DNA of 42,342 nucleotides, taken from contig CANFJF010000032.1 of the NCBI GenBank assembly GCA_947447355.1, forward strand, positions 1-42,342, written 5' to 3'. Positions 8,924 to 17,128 of the stretch are shown here, one piece after another. Below the pieces are notes generated by a model. It had not been told where the DNA came from. It searched no databases and was given only the letters and a program-made list of their open reading frames with translations. Each line of letters begins with the position of its first letter. The first letter of the stretch is position 1. The DNA comes from Comamonadaceae bacterium (GTDB lineage: Bacteria > Pseudomonadota > Gammaproteobacteria > Burkholderiales > Burkholderiaceae_C). A program made the translations under genes and the position numbers.

Positions 8924-9619
8924 TTAAAAGTCAAAAAGTGCCGTTAATTCGGTCAGCGTGGTCACTGTTTCATGCGGCTCGGCCTCGTGCGTCCAAACGT
9001 GGTCTTCACGGTTGACCCACACCGTTTGCATGCCGCAGGCCAGCGCGCCCAGCACGTCCAACGCGGCATCGTCGCCAATGTGCAGGACTTCATGCGGCAA
9101 GACACCGGCGGCTGACGCGGCTGCCTTGAAAATGCGCGGGTCGGGCTTGCCAACGCCAAAACCCTGCGCACTGAGACTGTCTTTAAAGTACCGACTCAGC
9201 CCGACCCGATCCAAGTCGGCATTGCCGTTGGACAGCGCCACCAGCGGAAAGCGCGCTGACAAAAACGCCAGCCCGGGGTGCGTGTCGTCAAACATGACAA
9301 CCTGCTGACGCGCGTCGAAAAAAACCTCAAAGGCGGGTTCGGCCAGCGCCGTGTTTTCGTCAGAACGGCCCAGTGCCAGACGGATCTGTTCGAGCCGCAG
9401 CGAACTGAGTTGATGGTGCAGATCAGGCCGGGCCGCCATCACGTCATGCCGCAAGGCAAGACGCGCAGCGGGGTCTGCAAACAGCGCCGACGTGCGCGGC
9501 GCGTGGCCCAGCAGCCAGTCTTGCAGCGCCGTCTCCGCACGGGCAATGGTCGGCCATATCGGCCACAAGGTGTCGTCGAGGTCCAGGGTGATCGCCCTGA
9601 TTTTGGTGATGTCGAGCAT
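8924..9619 (-). CDS. HAD-superfamily hydrolase (phosphatase-like, subfamily IA)
   Basis: A 231-aa protein with all four HAD motifs: I, ITLDLDDTLWP, containing the nucleophilic Asp and the DxDxT pattern; II, LVALSNGN; III, the Lys in GKPDPRIF; IV, LHIGDDAALDVLGA. A helical cap lies between motifs I and II, as in subfamily IA. Such proteins dephosphorylate small metabolites, sugars or nucleotides; the substrate is unknown. It diverges from hemH, the two starts being about 20 bp apart, and precedes the GST gene. Confidence 0.9.
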   Translation of the reverse strand: MLDITKIRAITLDLDDTLWPIWPTIARAETALQDWLLGHAPRTSALFADPAARLALRHDVMAARPDLHHQLSSLRLEQIRLALGRSDENTALAEPAFEVFFDARQQVVMFDDTHPGLAFLSARFPLVALSNGNADLDRVGLSRYFKDSLSAQGFGVGKPDPRIFKAAASAAGVLPHEVLHIGDDAALDVLGALACGMQTVWVNREDHVWTHEAEPHETVTTLTELTALFDF

Positions 9620-9640
9620 AGGTAAGAGAGAATATCCTAC

Positions 9641-10744
9641 ATGCGCTTTTCAAAAGAACCCTCCTTCAGCCACGGCACCGTGCCGGCCCTCGGTGCCACC
9701 ACCGCCGTCTTGTATTGCAACCTCGGCACACCCGACGCGCCCACAGCACCTGCCGTGCGGCGTTACCTCGCTGAATTCTTAAGCGACCAACGCGTCGTCG
9801 AAATCCCGAAACCCATCTGGTGGCTGATCTTGCACGGCATCATCTTGCGCATCCGGCCCAAAAAATCAGCGGCCAAATATGCCAGCATTTGGACCGCAGA
9901 AGGTTCCCCCCTGAAAATTTGGACCGAGAAGCAATCCCAATTGCTAGGGGCCGCCTTGAAGGCACGCGGCCACCACGTGGCGGTGCGCTACGCCATGCGC
10001 TACGGTAACCCGTCGATGGCCTCGCAGCTCGAAGAACTCAAAGAACTCGGCATCACGCGCGTGCTGATCGTGCCGGCGTATCCGCAATACAGCGCCACCA
10101 CCACAGCCAGCGTGTTTGACGCGGTCTACACCTGGGCCGCCAAGGTGCGGCGCTTGCCCGAGTTCCGTTTTTTGAACCATTACCACGACGATGCAGGCTA
10201 CATTGCAGCGCTCGCCAGCAAGGTGCGGGCGCACTGGGACGCACACGGTCAGGCTGATCAATTGGTCTTCAGTTTCCATGGCGTGCCGCAACGCACCTTA
10301 GAACTCGGTGACCCGTATCACTGCGAGTGCTACAAAACCGCGCGTCTGCTGGGCGAAGCCTTGGGCCTCAGCAAAGACCACTACAAAGTGACTTTTCAAT
10401 CGCGCTTTGGCAAAGCCAAATGGCTGCAACCCTACACCGAGCCAACGCTCATCGCCATGGCCCAGTCAGGCGTCAAGCGGGTCGACGTGATGTGCCCCGG
10501 CTTCACCGGCGACTGCTTGGAAACGCTGGAAGAAATGAACGACGAAGCCCGCGAAGCCTTCATGCATGCAGGCGGCGAAACCTTCCACTACATCAGTTGC
10601 CTGAACGACAGCCCCGAATGGGCCGACGCCCTGGCCAGCATTTGCGAACAACAACTGAGCGGCTGGCCAACGCAGACAGCACCTGATGTAACAGCGCTGG
10701 CGCAAAGTCGAGCGGAAGCTATGGCGCTGGGGGCGAAGGTCTGA
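9641..10744 (+). CDS. hemH: Ferrochelatase
   Basis: Inserts Fe2+ into protoporphyrin IX, the last step of heme synthesis, at the inner face of the membrane. It is 367 aa. Family motifs are clear: VLYCNLGTPDAPTAPAVRRY near the N-terminus, the active-site His in LVFSFHGVPQRTL (about residue 210), and the acidic CPGFTGDCLETLEEM near residue 285. The start ATG at 9641 leaves only a short gap to the divergent HAD gene. No other heme gene lies nearby. Confidence 0.96.
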   Translation: MRFSKEPSFSHGTVPALGATTAVLYCNLGTPDAPTAPAVRRYLAEFLSDQRVVEIPKPIWWLILHGIILRIRPKKSAAKYASIWTAEGSPLKIWTEKQSQLLGAALKARGHHVAVRYAMRYGNPSMASQLEELKELGITRVLIVPAYPQYSATTTASVFDAVYTWAAKVRRLPEFRFLNHYHDDAGYIAALASKVRAHWDAHGQADQLVFSFHGVPQRTLELGDPYHCECYKTARLLGEALGLSKDHYKVTFQSRFGKAKWLQPYTEPTLIAMAQSGVKRVDVMCPGFTGDCLETLEEMNDEAREAFMHAGGETFHYISCLNDSPEWADALASICEQQLSGWPTQTAPDVTALAQSRAEAMALGAKV

Positions 10745-10767
10745 GCACTCTTTGCTGCAAGCCGAAA

Positions 10768-11076
10768 TCAGGCTACCGCCAACTGCTCAAGTGGTTTCAT
10801 CTGAACGAGTTCATCGTGCAGCTTGGCCTCTGCCTGCCAAAGGTCAAACTGGGTCTGCATGTCCAGCCAGAGTTGCGCGCCATTGCCCAAGAGCGTACCC
10901 AAACGAAGTGCCATTTCAGCGGAGACGCCACTTCGCTCGGCCAACACCGAGTGAAGCGTTTGACGGGAAACACCCAGACCACGGGCGAAAGCGCTCACGG
11001 ACATGCCCGGCAGACTGGGCAGCACATCTTCCCGCAGGATGGCTCCGGGATGGGTCGGTACGCGTTTACGCATCAT
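10768..11076 (-). CDS. higA: HigA-type antitoxin (XRE-family helix-turn-helix)
   Basis: A 102-aa DNA-binding antitoxin. The sequence THPGAILREDVLPSLPGMSV opens the standard HigA fold, and the helix-turn-helix lies in SAFARGLGVSRQTLHSVLAE (about residues 27-46). The start ATG at 11076 has AGGAG five bases ahead, overlapping the stop of higB; toxin-first order with coupled translation is typical of higBA. HigA usually binds its own promoter and represses the pair. Confidence 0.9.
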   Translation of the reverse strand: MMRKRVPTHPGAILREDVLPSLPGMSVSAFARGLGVSRQTLHSVLAERSGVSAEMALRLGTLLGNGAQLWLDMQTQFDLWQAEAKLHDELVQMKPLEQLAVA

Positions 11077-11082
11077 TCACTC

Positions 11083-11295
11083 CTAGTGATAATTTTCCAA
11101 ATCGAGTTTGACCGCGTTCTCACCTAGCCATTCAAACGTGATGCACCACGGACCGTTGACATGCACGCTGTAGCGCTTGGGCTTGCCTTGTAATCCATGA
11201 AAGTCAAAGCCAGGGACATTCAAACCCTCCGGCGTCTTCGCCATATAAATGGCATCAAGTCGCCGAAGCGCTCGTTCAGCCAGCGCTTTTGGCAC
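11083..11295 (-). CDS. higB: HigB-type toxin (RelE-like mRNA interferase), start unclear
   Basis: Ribosome-dependent mRNA endonuclease toxin of the HigB family. The conserved block NVPGFDFHGLQGKPKRYSVH followed by NGPWCITFEW is visible. The family is normally about 92 aa, but the first legal start is GTG at 11295, giving only 70 aa. In the same frame upstream of that GTG there are conserved-looking residues ([19 protein letters not shown], back to 11352) that match the usual HigB N-terminus, yet no ATG, GTG or TTG lies between the in-frame stop at 11371-11373 and the GTG. The 5' end abuts the tctA stop. The gene may therefore be inactivated, or use a non-standard start. Confidence 0.75.
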   Translation of the reverse strand: MPKALAERALRRLDAIYMAKTPEGLNVPGFDFHGLQGKPKRYSVHVNGPWCITFEWLGENAVKLDLENYH

Positions 11296-11350
11296 CTTCG
11301 CGCTGGCGCCTTTTTCAAAAAGCGCTTGGAGACCCTTGTGCTTGAACGAG

Positions 11351-12850
11351 TCAAGCCAACTTAGGCCCCGTCAACCGCTTCGCCAAACGCGGCAACACCA
11401 GCACGGCCAGCACCACGCCCACCAACGTCAGCGACATCGGGCGCTGAAGAAAGACCATGGCACTGCCCTCGCCGATTGACATGGCGTTGCGCAGCTGGGC
11501 TTCGGCCAAGGGACCCAAGATCATGCCAACCACCACCGGTGCAGTCGGAAAGTCAAAGCGCCGCATCACCACACCCAGCAGGCCAATGGCGTAGAGCAAG
11601 AACAAATCGAAGGCGCTTTGCCGCATGCCGTACACACCGACCGTCGCAAAAATCAAAATGCCGGCGTACAGGTAAGGCTTGGGGATTTTGAGCAGCTTGA
11701 CCCAGAGCCCGACCATCGGCAAGTTCAGCACCAGCAACATCACGTTGCCGATGTAGAGCGAGGCGATCAAGGCCCAGACCAAGGATGATGACGAGGTGAA
11801 CAGCTGCGGGCCGGGCTGGATGCCGTAGTTCTGAAACGCCCCCAGCAAGATGGCCGTGGTGTTGGAGGTAGGAATGCCCAGCGTGAGCAGCGGAATCATG
11901 GCGGCGGTGACCGTCGCGTTGTTGGCCGCTTCAGGCCCGGCCACGCCTTCAATCGCGCCTTGGTTGCCAAATTCGGCTTTCGCATCTGCCTTCGCCAGCT
12001 TCTTTTCGGTGGCGTAGCTCAGGAAGGTCGGAATCTCGGTGCCACCCGCAGGGATGCAACCAAAAGGCGCACCAATGGCCGTGCCGCGCAGCCACGCCGG
12101 CCAAGAACGGCGCCAGTCGCGGGCCGTCATGTGGACCCGGCTCAACTTGTTTTGCTCTTCGAGCACGCGGCCTTCGTAGAGCACTGCGTAAAGGGCTTCG
12201 GCCACCGCAAACAGCCCGACCGCCACCAACACAATTTCAATGCCGTCGAGCAGTTCCGGCACACCGCCGGTGTAGCGTGCTTGGCCAGAGATTTGGTCCA
12301 TGCCAATCAGGCCAGCGGCCAGCCCAACGAACAAAGCCGTCATGCCGCGCACCGTGCTCTTGCCCAGCACCGCACTCACGGTGGTGAAGGCCAGCAGCAT
12401 CAGCATGAAGTACTCCGGCGGGCCGAGTTTGACGGCGTACTCGGCCACCACGGGGGCGAACAGCGTCACCAACACGGTGGCAATGGTGCCGGCCACAAAG
12501 GAGCCGACCGCAGCCGTGGCCAACGCCGCGCCAGCGCGGCCGCTCTTGGCCATCTTGTTGCCCTCCATCGCCGTCACCATGCTGGCGGTTTCTCCCGGCG
12601 TGTTGAGCAAGATCGAGGTGGTTGAACCGCCATACATAGCACCGTAATAGATACCGGCAAAAAAGATCATCGAGGCCGTGGCTTCAACCTTGGCCGTGAT
12701 GGGCAGCAGCATCGCCACCGCCACTGCGGGGCCAATGCCCGGCAGCACGCCAATAGCGGTACCCAATGCGCAGCCGACAAAACACCACAGCAGATTGACC
12801 GGTGTGGCCGCAGTGGCAAAGCCCTGCATCAGTTGATTGAAAATATCCAT
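11351..12850 (-). CDS. tctA: Tripartite tricarboxylate transporter, large membrane subunit TctA
   Basis: Large subunit (499 aa, about 12 membrane segments) of a TTT-family secondary transporter for carboxylates, driven by an ion gradient. Typical TctA blocks are present: [20 protein letters not shown] near the N-terminus, [15 protein letters not shown] around residue 75, and the repeated ITLG-like [18 protein letters not shown] near residue 320. It starts 6 bp after tctB and is the third gene of tctCBA. The stop at 11351-11353 lies at the start of the higB frame. Substrate is not predictable from this subunit. Confidence 0.95.
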   Translation of the reverse strand: MDIFNQLMQGFATAATPVNLLWCFVGCALGTAIGVLPGIGPAVAVAMLLPITAKVEATASMIFFAGIYYGAMYGGSTTSILLNTPGETASMVTAMEGNKMAKSGRAGAALATAAVGSFVAGTIATVLVTLFAPVVAEYAVKLGPPEYFMLMLLAFTTVSAVLGKSTVRGMTALFVGLAAGLIGMDQISGQARYTGGVPELLDGIEIVLVAVGLFAVAEALYAVLYEGRVLEEQNKLSRVHMTARDWRRSWPAWLRGTAIGAPFGCIPAGGTEIPTFLSYATEKKLAKADAKAEFGNQGAIEGVAGPEAANNATVTAAMIPLLTLGIPTSNTTAILLGAFQNYGIQPGPQLFTSSSSLVWALIASLYIGNVMLLVLNLPMVGLWVKLLKIPKPYLYAGILIFATVGVYGMRQSAFDLFLLYAIGLLGVVMRRFDFPTAPVVVGMILGPLAEAQLRNAMSIGEGSAMVFLQRPMSLTLVGVVLAVLVLPRLAKRLTGPKLA

Positions 12851-12856
12851 GACAGC

Positions 12857-13387
12857 TCAGAGCCAGCCGGTGCCGGTGATGCCCGGTAAATTGATGGCTA
12901 GAAATTGGGTGAAGGTCCAGTAGACGGGCGCCGAAATCGCCAAGCCAATCAGGATGTCCTTGAGCCACATCTTTGGGCTGCGGTCCCTGTCGCCTTCGGC
13001 CCCGCGCAGACCCTGCACCGCCAGCACAAAACACAGGGTGCAACTGAAGATGAAACCGATGGTGGTGATGAGAGCCGCGTTGGCCAACAGACCGGCCGAG
13101 ACCCAGACGAATCCGGGCCAATAGGCTTTGGCTGCGCCTGGCGACTCGTCAAGCGACCGAAAACCGCCTGTGCGCGCTTCAAAAAGCATAAAGCCGCCGC
13201 ACAGCAGCAGCGCCAGCGCCACAACCCACGGCAAGAAGTTCGGCCCGACACCGCCATACCCTGCTTCAGACGAAATACTCAAAGCGCCTGTGGCCAAGCC
13301 CAGCGCCAACAAAACGACGCCGATGCCAATGATCGTCTGAAAGGGAGAAGCGGTTGGGGAAGCAGGTGCAGTCATGTCAAAAATCAC
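12857..13387 (-). CDS. tctB: Tripartite tricarboxylate transporter, small membrane subunit TctB
   Basis: A 176-aa small subunit with four hydrophobic helices: one near residue 20 (TIIGIGVVLLALGLATGA), one near 57 (FLPWVVALALLLCGGFM), a central pair (WPGFVWVSAGLLANAALITT and IGFIFSCTLCFVLAV), and a last one (LIGLAISAPVYWTF). This matches the TctB fold. It lies directly ahead of tctA. Between it and tctC is a 290-bp gap with palindromic repeats, which may affect transcript stability or uncouple the soluble receptor from the membrane subunits. Confidence 0.9.
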   Translation of the reverse strand: MIFDMTAPASPTASPFQTIIGIGVVLLALGLATGALSISSEAGYGGVGPNFLPWVVALALLLCGGFMLFEARTGGFRSLDESPGAAKAYWPGFVWVSAGLLANAALITTIGFIFSCTLCFVLAVQGLRGAEGDRDRSPKMWLKDILIGLAISAPVYWTFTQFLAINLPGITGTGWL

Positions 13388-13451
13388 TCAATAAAAATCA
13401 AACAAACTGCCCGCCTTGGGGAGTGATGTGCAGCCATCCCCCTTCGTCTTT

Positions 13452-13515
13452 GCGAGCGGAGCGCGGCAATCCATGACTTCGAATTCGGGCTGCTGGACTG
13501 CCGCGCTCCGCTCGC
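13452..13515. repeat. REP-like palindrome, copy 1
   Basis: GCGAGCGGAGCGCGGCA (13452-13468) is the exact reverse complement of 13499-13515, a 17-bp perfect stem. It extends inward past one mismatch through TCCA/TGGA, so the transcript could form a stem of about 21 pairs. The loop holds the sub-palindrome CGAATTCG. It resembles dispersed palindromic elements with a GTCATNGCGAGCG edge seen in many bacterial genomes. Confidence 0.85.
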
Positions 13516-13533
13516 AGTGACGGGAAAGATACA

Positions 13534-13612
13534 GTCATGGCGAGCGCATAGCGGCCATCCATGACTCCGAATTCGGGCTGCTGGACTGCCGTGTTTTGCT
13601 CGCAGTGACGGG
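13534..13612. repeat. REP-like palindrome, degenerate copy 2
   Basis: Starts GTCATGGCGAGCGCATAGCG and ends TTGCTCGCAGTGACGGGG. The central part (ATGACTCCGAATTCGGGCTG followed by CTGGACTGCCG) is nearly identical to copy 1, with one base changed. The arms have diverged, so the stem is weaker. Together with copy 1 it makes a tandem pair in the tctC-tctB gap. Confidence 0.8.
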
Positions 13613-13637
13613 GAATGCGCCTCGTACGAAAAAATCC

Positions 13638-13666
13638 GTCATGGCGAGCGCAGCGCGGCCATCCAT
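13638..13666. repeat. REP-like element, left half only (copy 3)
   Basis: GTCATGGCGAGCGCAGCGCG followed by GCCATCCAT repeats the left arm of copy 2; no right arm follows before the tctC stop at 13678. It is a truncated third unit of the same array. The rest of the 13388-13677 gap shows no gene. Confidence 0.75.
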
Positions 13667-13677
13667 CGTTGACAGAT

Positions 13678-14637
13678 TCAAATCATGCCGGATTTGACCA
13701 TCGTCGCACGCAGGCTGGCGAAGTCATCGTCGACAAACTTCTCGAAAGCCGGGCCTGAGAGAACCGCAGGCGTCCAGTTGTTTTTCTCAGAGGCATCGGC
13801 CCAAGACTTGGTCTTGACGGCTTTGAGCACCAACTCTGTCAGTGCCTGACGCTGCGCTGGCGTGATGCCAGGCGCGCCATACACACCGCGCCAATTGCCG
13901 ATCACCACGTTGACGCCCTGCTCCTTGAGCGTTGGCACCGCCACACCTTTGAGGCGGGTATCCGAGGTCACGGCCAGCGCTTTCATCTTGCCGGTGTTGA
14001 TGTATTCGGCGAACTCGCTGTAGCCGCTGCCGCCGATGGTGACGTTGCCGCCCAAGATAGCCGCCGTGGCTTCACCACCGCCCCTGAAGGCAACATAGTT
14101 GATCTTCGACGGGTCAACGCCGACTTCACGGGCGATCATGGCTGCCGCAATGTGCTCAGTGGAGCCGCGTGAACCGCCGCCCCACTTGACGCTGCCGGGG
14201 TCTTTTTTGAGTTGCGCAATGACGTCCGCCATCGTCTTGAAGGGTGAATTGGGCGGCAGCACAAACACGTTGTACTCGCTGGTCAAGCGTGCAATCGGCG
14301 TTGCCTGAGACAAGTTGACCGCCGGCTTGCTGGTGATCTGACCGCCGAGCATCACGGCGCCCATGACCATCAGCGCGTTGGCATCGCCCTTGCTGCCGTT
14401 GACAAACTGAGCCAAGCCTAATGCGCCGGCCGCGCCGCCCCGGTTGTCGAAGATCACTGTGGCAGCAGCGCCGGCGTCGACCAGGGCTTTGCCGAGCGCA
14501 CGACCGGTGGTGTCCCATCCACCGCCGGGGTTGGCGGGAATCATCATTTTGATGTTGGCAGCAGCCAAGGCTGACATTGGCAACGTACCAGCGGTGGCCA
14601 ACACGGCCAAGGATTTCAGAAACATGTCGCGACGCAT
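13678..14637 (-). CDS. tctC: Tripartite tricarboxylate transporter, periplasmic binding protein TctC (Bug family)
   Basis: A 319-aa periplasmic solute receptor. The signal peptide MRRDMFLKSLAVLATAGTLP ends near MSALA-A. The mature start NIKMMIPANPGGGWDTTGRA is the usual Bug ligand-pocket loop, and the second pocket element is seen in VKWGGGSRGSTEHIAAAMIA. It heads the tctCBA set and has a strong AGAGGAGA ribosome site. Bug receptors bind di- or tricarboxylates and aromatic acids; the ligand is unknown. A tctDE two-component system, often next to such transporters, is not here. Confidence 0.93.
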   Translation of the reverse strand: MRRDMFLKSLAVLATAGTLPMSALAAANIKMMIPANPGGGWDTTGRALGKALVDAGAAATVIFDNRGGAAGALGLAQFVNGSKGDANALMVMGAVMLGGQITSKPAVNLSQATPIARLTSEYNVFVLPPNSPFKTMADVIAQLKKDPGSVKWGGGSRGSTEHIAAAMIAREVGVDPSKINYVAFRGGGEATAAILGGNVTIGGSGYSEFAEYINTGKMKALAVTSDTRLKGVAVPTLKEQGVNVVIGNWRGVYGAPGITPAQRQALTELVLKAVKTKSWADASEKNNWTPAVLSGPAFEKFVDDDFASLRATMVKSGMI

Positions 14638-14766
14638 AGAAAGTCTCCTCTTTGGTCAATTTTATAGGGGCCCAATATCATGCCCCGTTTGATCGTGCAA
14701 CGTGGCATGAGAGTCGAACAAAAAGTACGACGTCCCCAACTACCTCAGGTTCGTAAATAATGCGTC

Positions 14767-15168
14767 ATGGAAAAAATGCGCATTGACAAATGGTTGTGGT
14801 CTGCCCGCTTTTACAAAACGCGCACGCTCGCGGCTGAAGAAATCGATAAAGGCCGGGTGCAGATCAATGGCCAAGATGTCAAACCCGCGCGCGACGTCAA
14901 AGCCGGCGACACACTGACACTGCGCCAAGGTCCGGTGTTGCGGGTCGTGGTCGTCAAAGGCTTGAGCATGCAGCGCGGGGCCGCACCCGTGGCACAACTG
15001 CTGTACGACGAAACACCTGAGAGCGTTGCCAACCGGCAGCAGGCTGCTGAACAGCGCAAGCTCAACAACGAACCCGCCGACAGCATTGAACACGGACGTC
15101 CAACCAAACGCGACCGCCGCAGCATGGACAAAAACTGGGGTGATCGCTGGAGTGCTTCAGTCGATTAG
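14767..15168 (+). CDS. hslR: Hsp15-like S4-domain RNA-binding protein
   Basis: Small (133 aa) ribosome-associated heat-shock protein that recycles stalled 50S subunits carrying nascent chains. The N-terminal S4 domain is clear: MRIDKWLWSARFYKTRTLAA, then GRVQINGQDVKPARDVKAGD. The C-terminal tail is basic and low in hydrophobics (RPTKRDRRSMDKNWGDRW), as in the family. It is a single gene convergent with the SDR gene; the two stops are about 10 bp apart. Confidence 0.9.
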   Translation: MEKMRIDKWLWSARFYKTRTLAAEEIDKGRVQINGQDVKPARDVKAGDTLTLRQGPVLRVVVVKGLSMQRGAAPVAQLLYDETPESVANRQQAAEQRKLNNEPADSIEHGRPTKRDRRSMDKNWGDRWSASVD

Positions 15169-15178
15169 ACGCGATGGT

Positions 15179-15979
15179 TTAAACCACCATCGGTGTGGCT
15201 GCACCGTCCATCGTCAAGATCACACCGGTGACATAACTGGCGCAGGGCGATGCTAGAAACAACACCGCGTTGGCAATTTCCTCAGGCTGTGCCAGACGCC
15301 CGAGAGGCACCCTTTCCGTGATCCGTCTCAAGGCCTCGGCTTCTGAAATGTCGCTGAATTTGGCGGCAGTGACGAGGCTGGTTGTCGTCCTGTCTGTCAA
15401 GGTCACGCCCGGGCTGATGGCGTTGATGCGAACCCCCTTGGGGCCATAAGCCGCTGCCAGGCCGGCACTGATCAACATCAGCGCCGCGTTGGCCGCCCCG
15501 CCCGGCAAATGGTAGGCGCTTGCTAACTTGCCACCAATCCCCGCAATGTTGACGATGGCACCCTGCCCGCGCTGGCCCATTTTTTTAACCACCAAATCAA
15601 TCATGTGCACGTAGGTGAAAAACTTGGCATCCATGGCGTCGCGCCAAGCTTGGGCATTTAATTCATCCGGGACGGTGCGCTGGGCAGCACCGGCGGAGTT
15701 AACCAGCACATCCACCGGACCGTGCAACGCTTCGGCCTGGGTCAACGCGCGCTCGGCCTCGGCAGGTGATTTGAGGTCGGCAGCAAACAGGCCGATGTGG
15801 TCTTTGAATTCCGGTTGCACCCCTAAAAGTGTCGCCAAAGCCGCATCGAGGTTGCTGGAACTCCTGGACACCAAACTGACCTTCGCCCCCTCGCGCAAAA
15901 ATCCTTGTGCGCAAGCCAAACCAATCCCTTTGCTACCGCCGGTAATGAGGACGTGTTGTCCGGTGAGTTTTAAATCCAT
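15179..15979 (-). CDS. SDR-family oxidoreductase-like protein lacking the canonical catalytic triad
   Basis: A Rossmann-fold short-chain dehydrogenase/reductase homologue of 266 aa. The cofactor site is intact: LITGGSKGIGLA (TGxxxGxG), and NSAG for the central NNAG motif. The segment that normally reads S-(x12)-YxxxK is instead NIAGIGGKLASAYHLPGGAA followed by NAALML. Aligned through the downstream GPKGVRINAISPG block, the Tyr position is Gly, the Lys position is Asn, and the Ser position is Ala or Gly. It may therefore bind NAD(P)(H) without ordinary dehydrogenase activity, or use other residues. It is last in the direction LysR, CoA transferase, lyase, Bug receptor, SDR, all on the minus strand. 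Confidence 0.85.
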   Translation of the reverse strand: MDLKLTGQHVLITGGSKGIGLACAQGFLREGAKVSLVSRSSSNLDAALATLLGVQPEFKDHIGLFAADLKSPAEAERALTQAEALHGPVDVLVNSAGAAQRTVPDELNAQAWRDAMDAKFFTYVHMIDLVVKKMGQRGQGAIVNIAGIGGKLASAYHLPGGAANAALMLISAGLAAAYGPKGVRINAISPGVTLTDRTTTSLVTAAKFSDISEAEALRRITERVPLGRLAQPEEIANAVLFLASPCASYVTGVILTMDGAATPMVV

Positions 15980-16028
15980 AAGGTATGAGCGTGAAAAATA
16001 AAGGGGTTAGCAAGCATATGGACCGAAC

Positions 16029-17063
16029 TTATTCAACTGAAATGCCTGCGGCTTTGACAACCTGGCCGTAGCGGGTCAAGTCGCGACGCATTTCATCGCG
16101 GAACTGATCTGCACTGCCAGGGGTGGCTTCAATGCCCAGCACACGGAGTCTTTCGCGTACAACGGGATCGTTCAACACGGCATTCAGATCGGTGTTGAGC
16201 CGGTTACCAATGGCCGGTGGCAAATTCGCCGGGGCCAAAATACCGACCCATGAATTCACCACAAAATCAGGCACACCCGCCTCAATAAAAGTCGGCACAT
16301 CAGGCAATGCAGACGAACGCTGCGCGCTGGACACAGCCAAGGCGCGTAACTTGCCCGACTTGACGAAGCCGTGCGCGCCAGCCACCGCGGTGTAGACCAA
16401 AGGAATGGTGCCACCGACCACATCAGTCATGGCCTGACCACCGCCTTTGTAAGGCACATGGACCAGTTTGGCGCCGGTTTTAAGCTTCAACAACTCACCC
16501 GCAATATGCGGTGTTCCGCCAGTACCAGATGTTCCAAAAGACAAGCCGCCGGGTGTATTTTTTGACGCGGCAATCATCTCAGCGATAGTTTTGAAAGGGG
16601 CATCAGGATGAGACACCAGAATGATCGTTGCGTCGCCAACTTTGCCAATCGGCGTGAAGTCTTTCAATGTGTCAAAAGGAAGCTTAGCAAACACATGGGG
16701 GTTGATGACCATCGTGCCGTCAAACCCCAACACCAAGGTGTAGCCATCTGGCGGGGCAGTTTTAACCAGAGCTGTGCCAATGTTGCCCGACGCACCCGGC
16801 TTGTTGTCGACGATGATATTTTGGCCGAGGCGCTTGCCCAATGAGTCAGCAATCACGCGAGCAGTAGTGTCGGTCACGCCACCTGGCGTGAACGGCACAA
16901 CGAGACGAATGGGCTTCGTTGGCCAGACCTCTTGCGCCTGTGTGATCGGAGCGCCGACGAAGCTCATAACAGCGATCGCTGCAATGGCGGCCAATGACAA
17001 CCAGCTTTTCCTCGCAGTGAATGAACGCAATGGTTGGGGACGCTTGGATGATTGAATTTTCAT
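16029..17063 (-). CDS. Orphan Bug/TctC-family periplasmic receptor
   Basis: A 344-aa solute-binding protein. A long signal sequence (WLSLAAIAAIAVMSFVGAPI, ending TQA-Q) precedes EVWPTKPIRLVVPFTPGGVT, the first ligand loop; the second is GLSFGTSGTGGTPHIAGELL. An AGGAGA ribosome site precedes ATG 17063. No tctA/tctB partner is adjacent, as is usual for the expanded Bug families of Burkholderiales. It follows the lyase gene by 65 bp, so the receptor probably captures the acid that the CoA transferase and lyase process (inference). Confidence 0.92.
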   Translation of the reverse strand: MKIQSSKRPQPLRSFTARKSWLSLAAIAAIAVMSFVGAPITQAQEVWPTKPIRLVVPFTPGGVTDTTARVIADSLGKRLGQNIIVDNKPGASGNIGTALVKTAPPDGYTLVLGFDGTMVINPHVFAKLPFDTLKDFTPIGKVGDATIILVSHPDAPFKTIAEMIAASKNTPGGLSFGTSGTGGTPHIAGELLKLKTGAKLVHVPYKGGGQAMTDVVGGTIPLVYTAVAGAHGFVKSGKLRALAVSSAQRSSALPDVPTFIEAGVPDFVVNSWVGILAPANLPPAIGNRLNTDLNAVLNDPVVRERLRVLGIEATPGSADQFRDEMRRDLTRYGQVVKAAGISVE

Positions 17064-17128
17064 GACTGTCTCCTGCGGATTGAATGAGCATCAACTTTCT
17101 GAAGAGTAGCACTGGCGGCCCGCTGATG

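Noticed and set aside
14660..14695. GGGGC/GCCCC inverted repeat upstream of tctC as a terminator
   Set aside because: Five-pair stem with a ten-base loop and no T-run; it lies in a promoter region of divergent genes.
15172..15192. CGATGG/CCATCG dyad between hslR and the SDR gene as a bidirectional terminator
   Set aside because: Six-pair stem only, no T-run on either side, and it extends into the SDR coding end.
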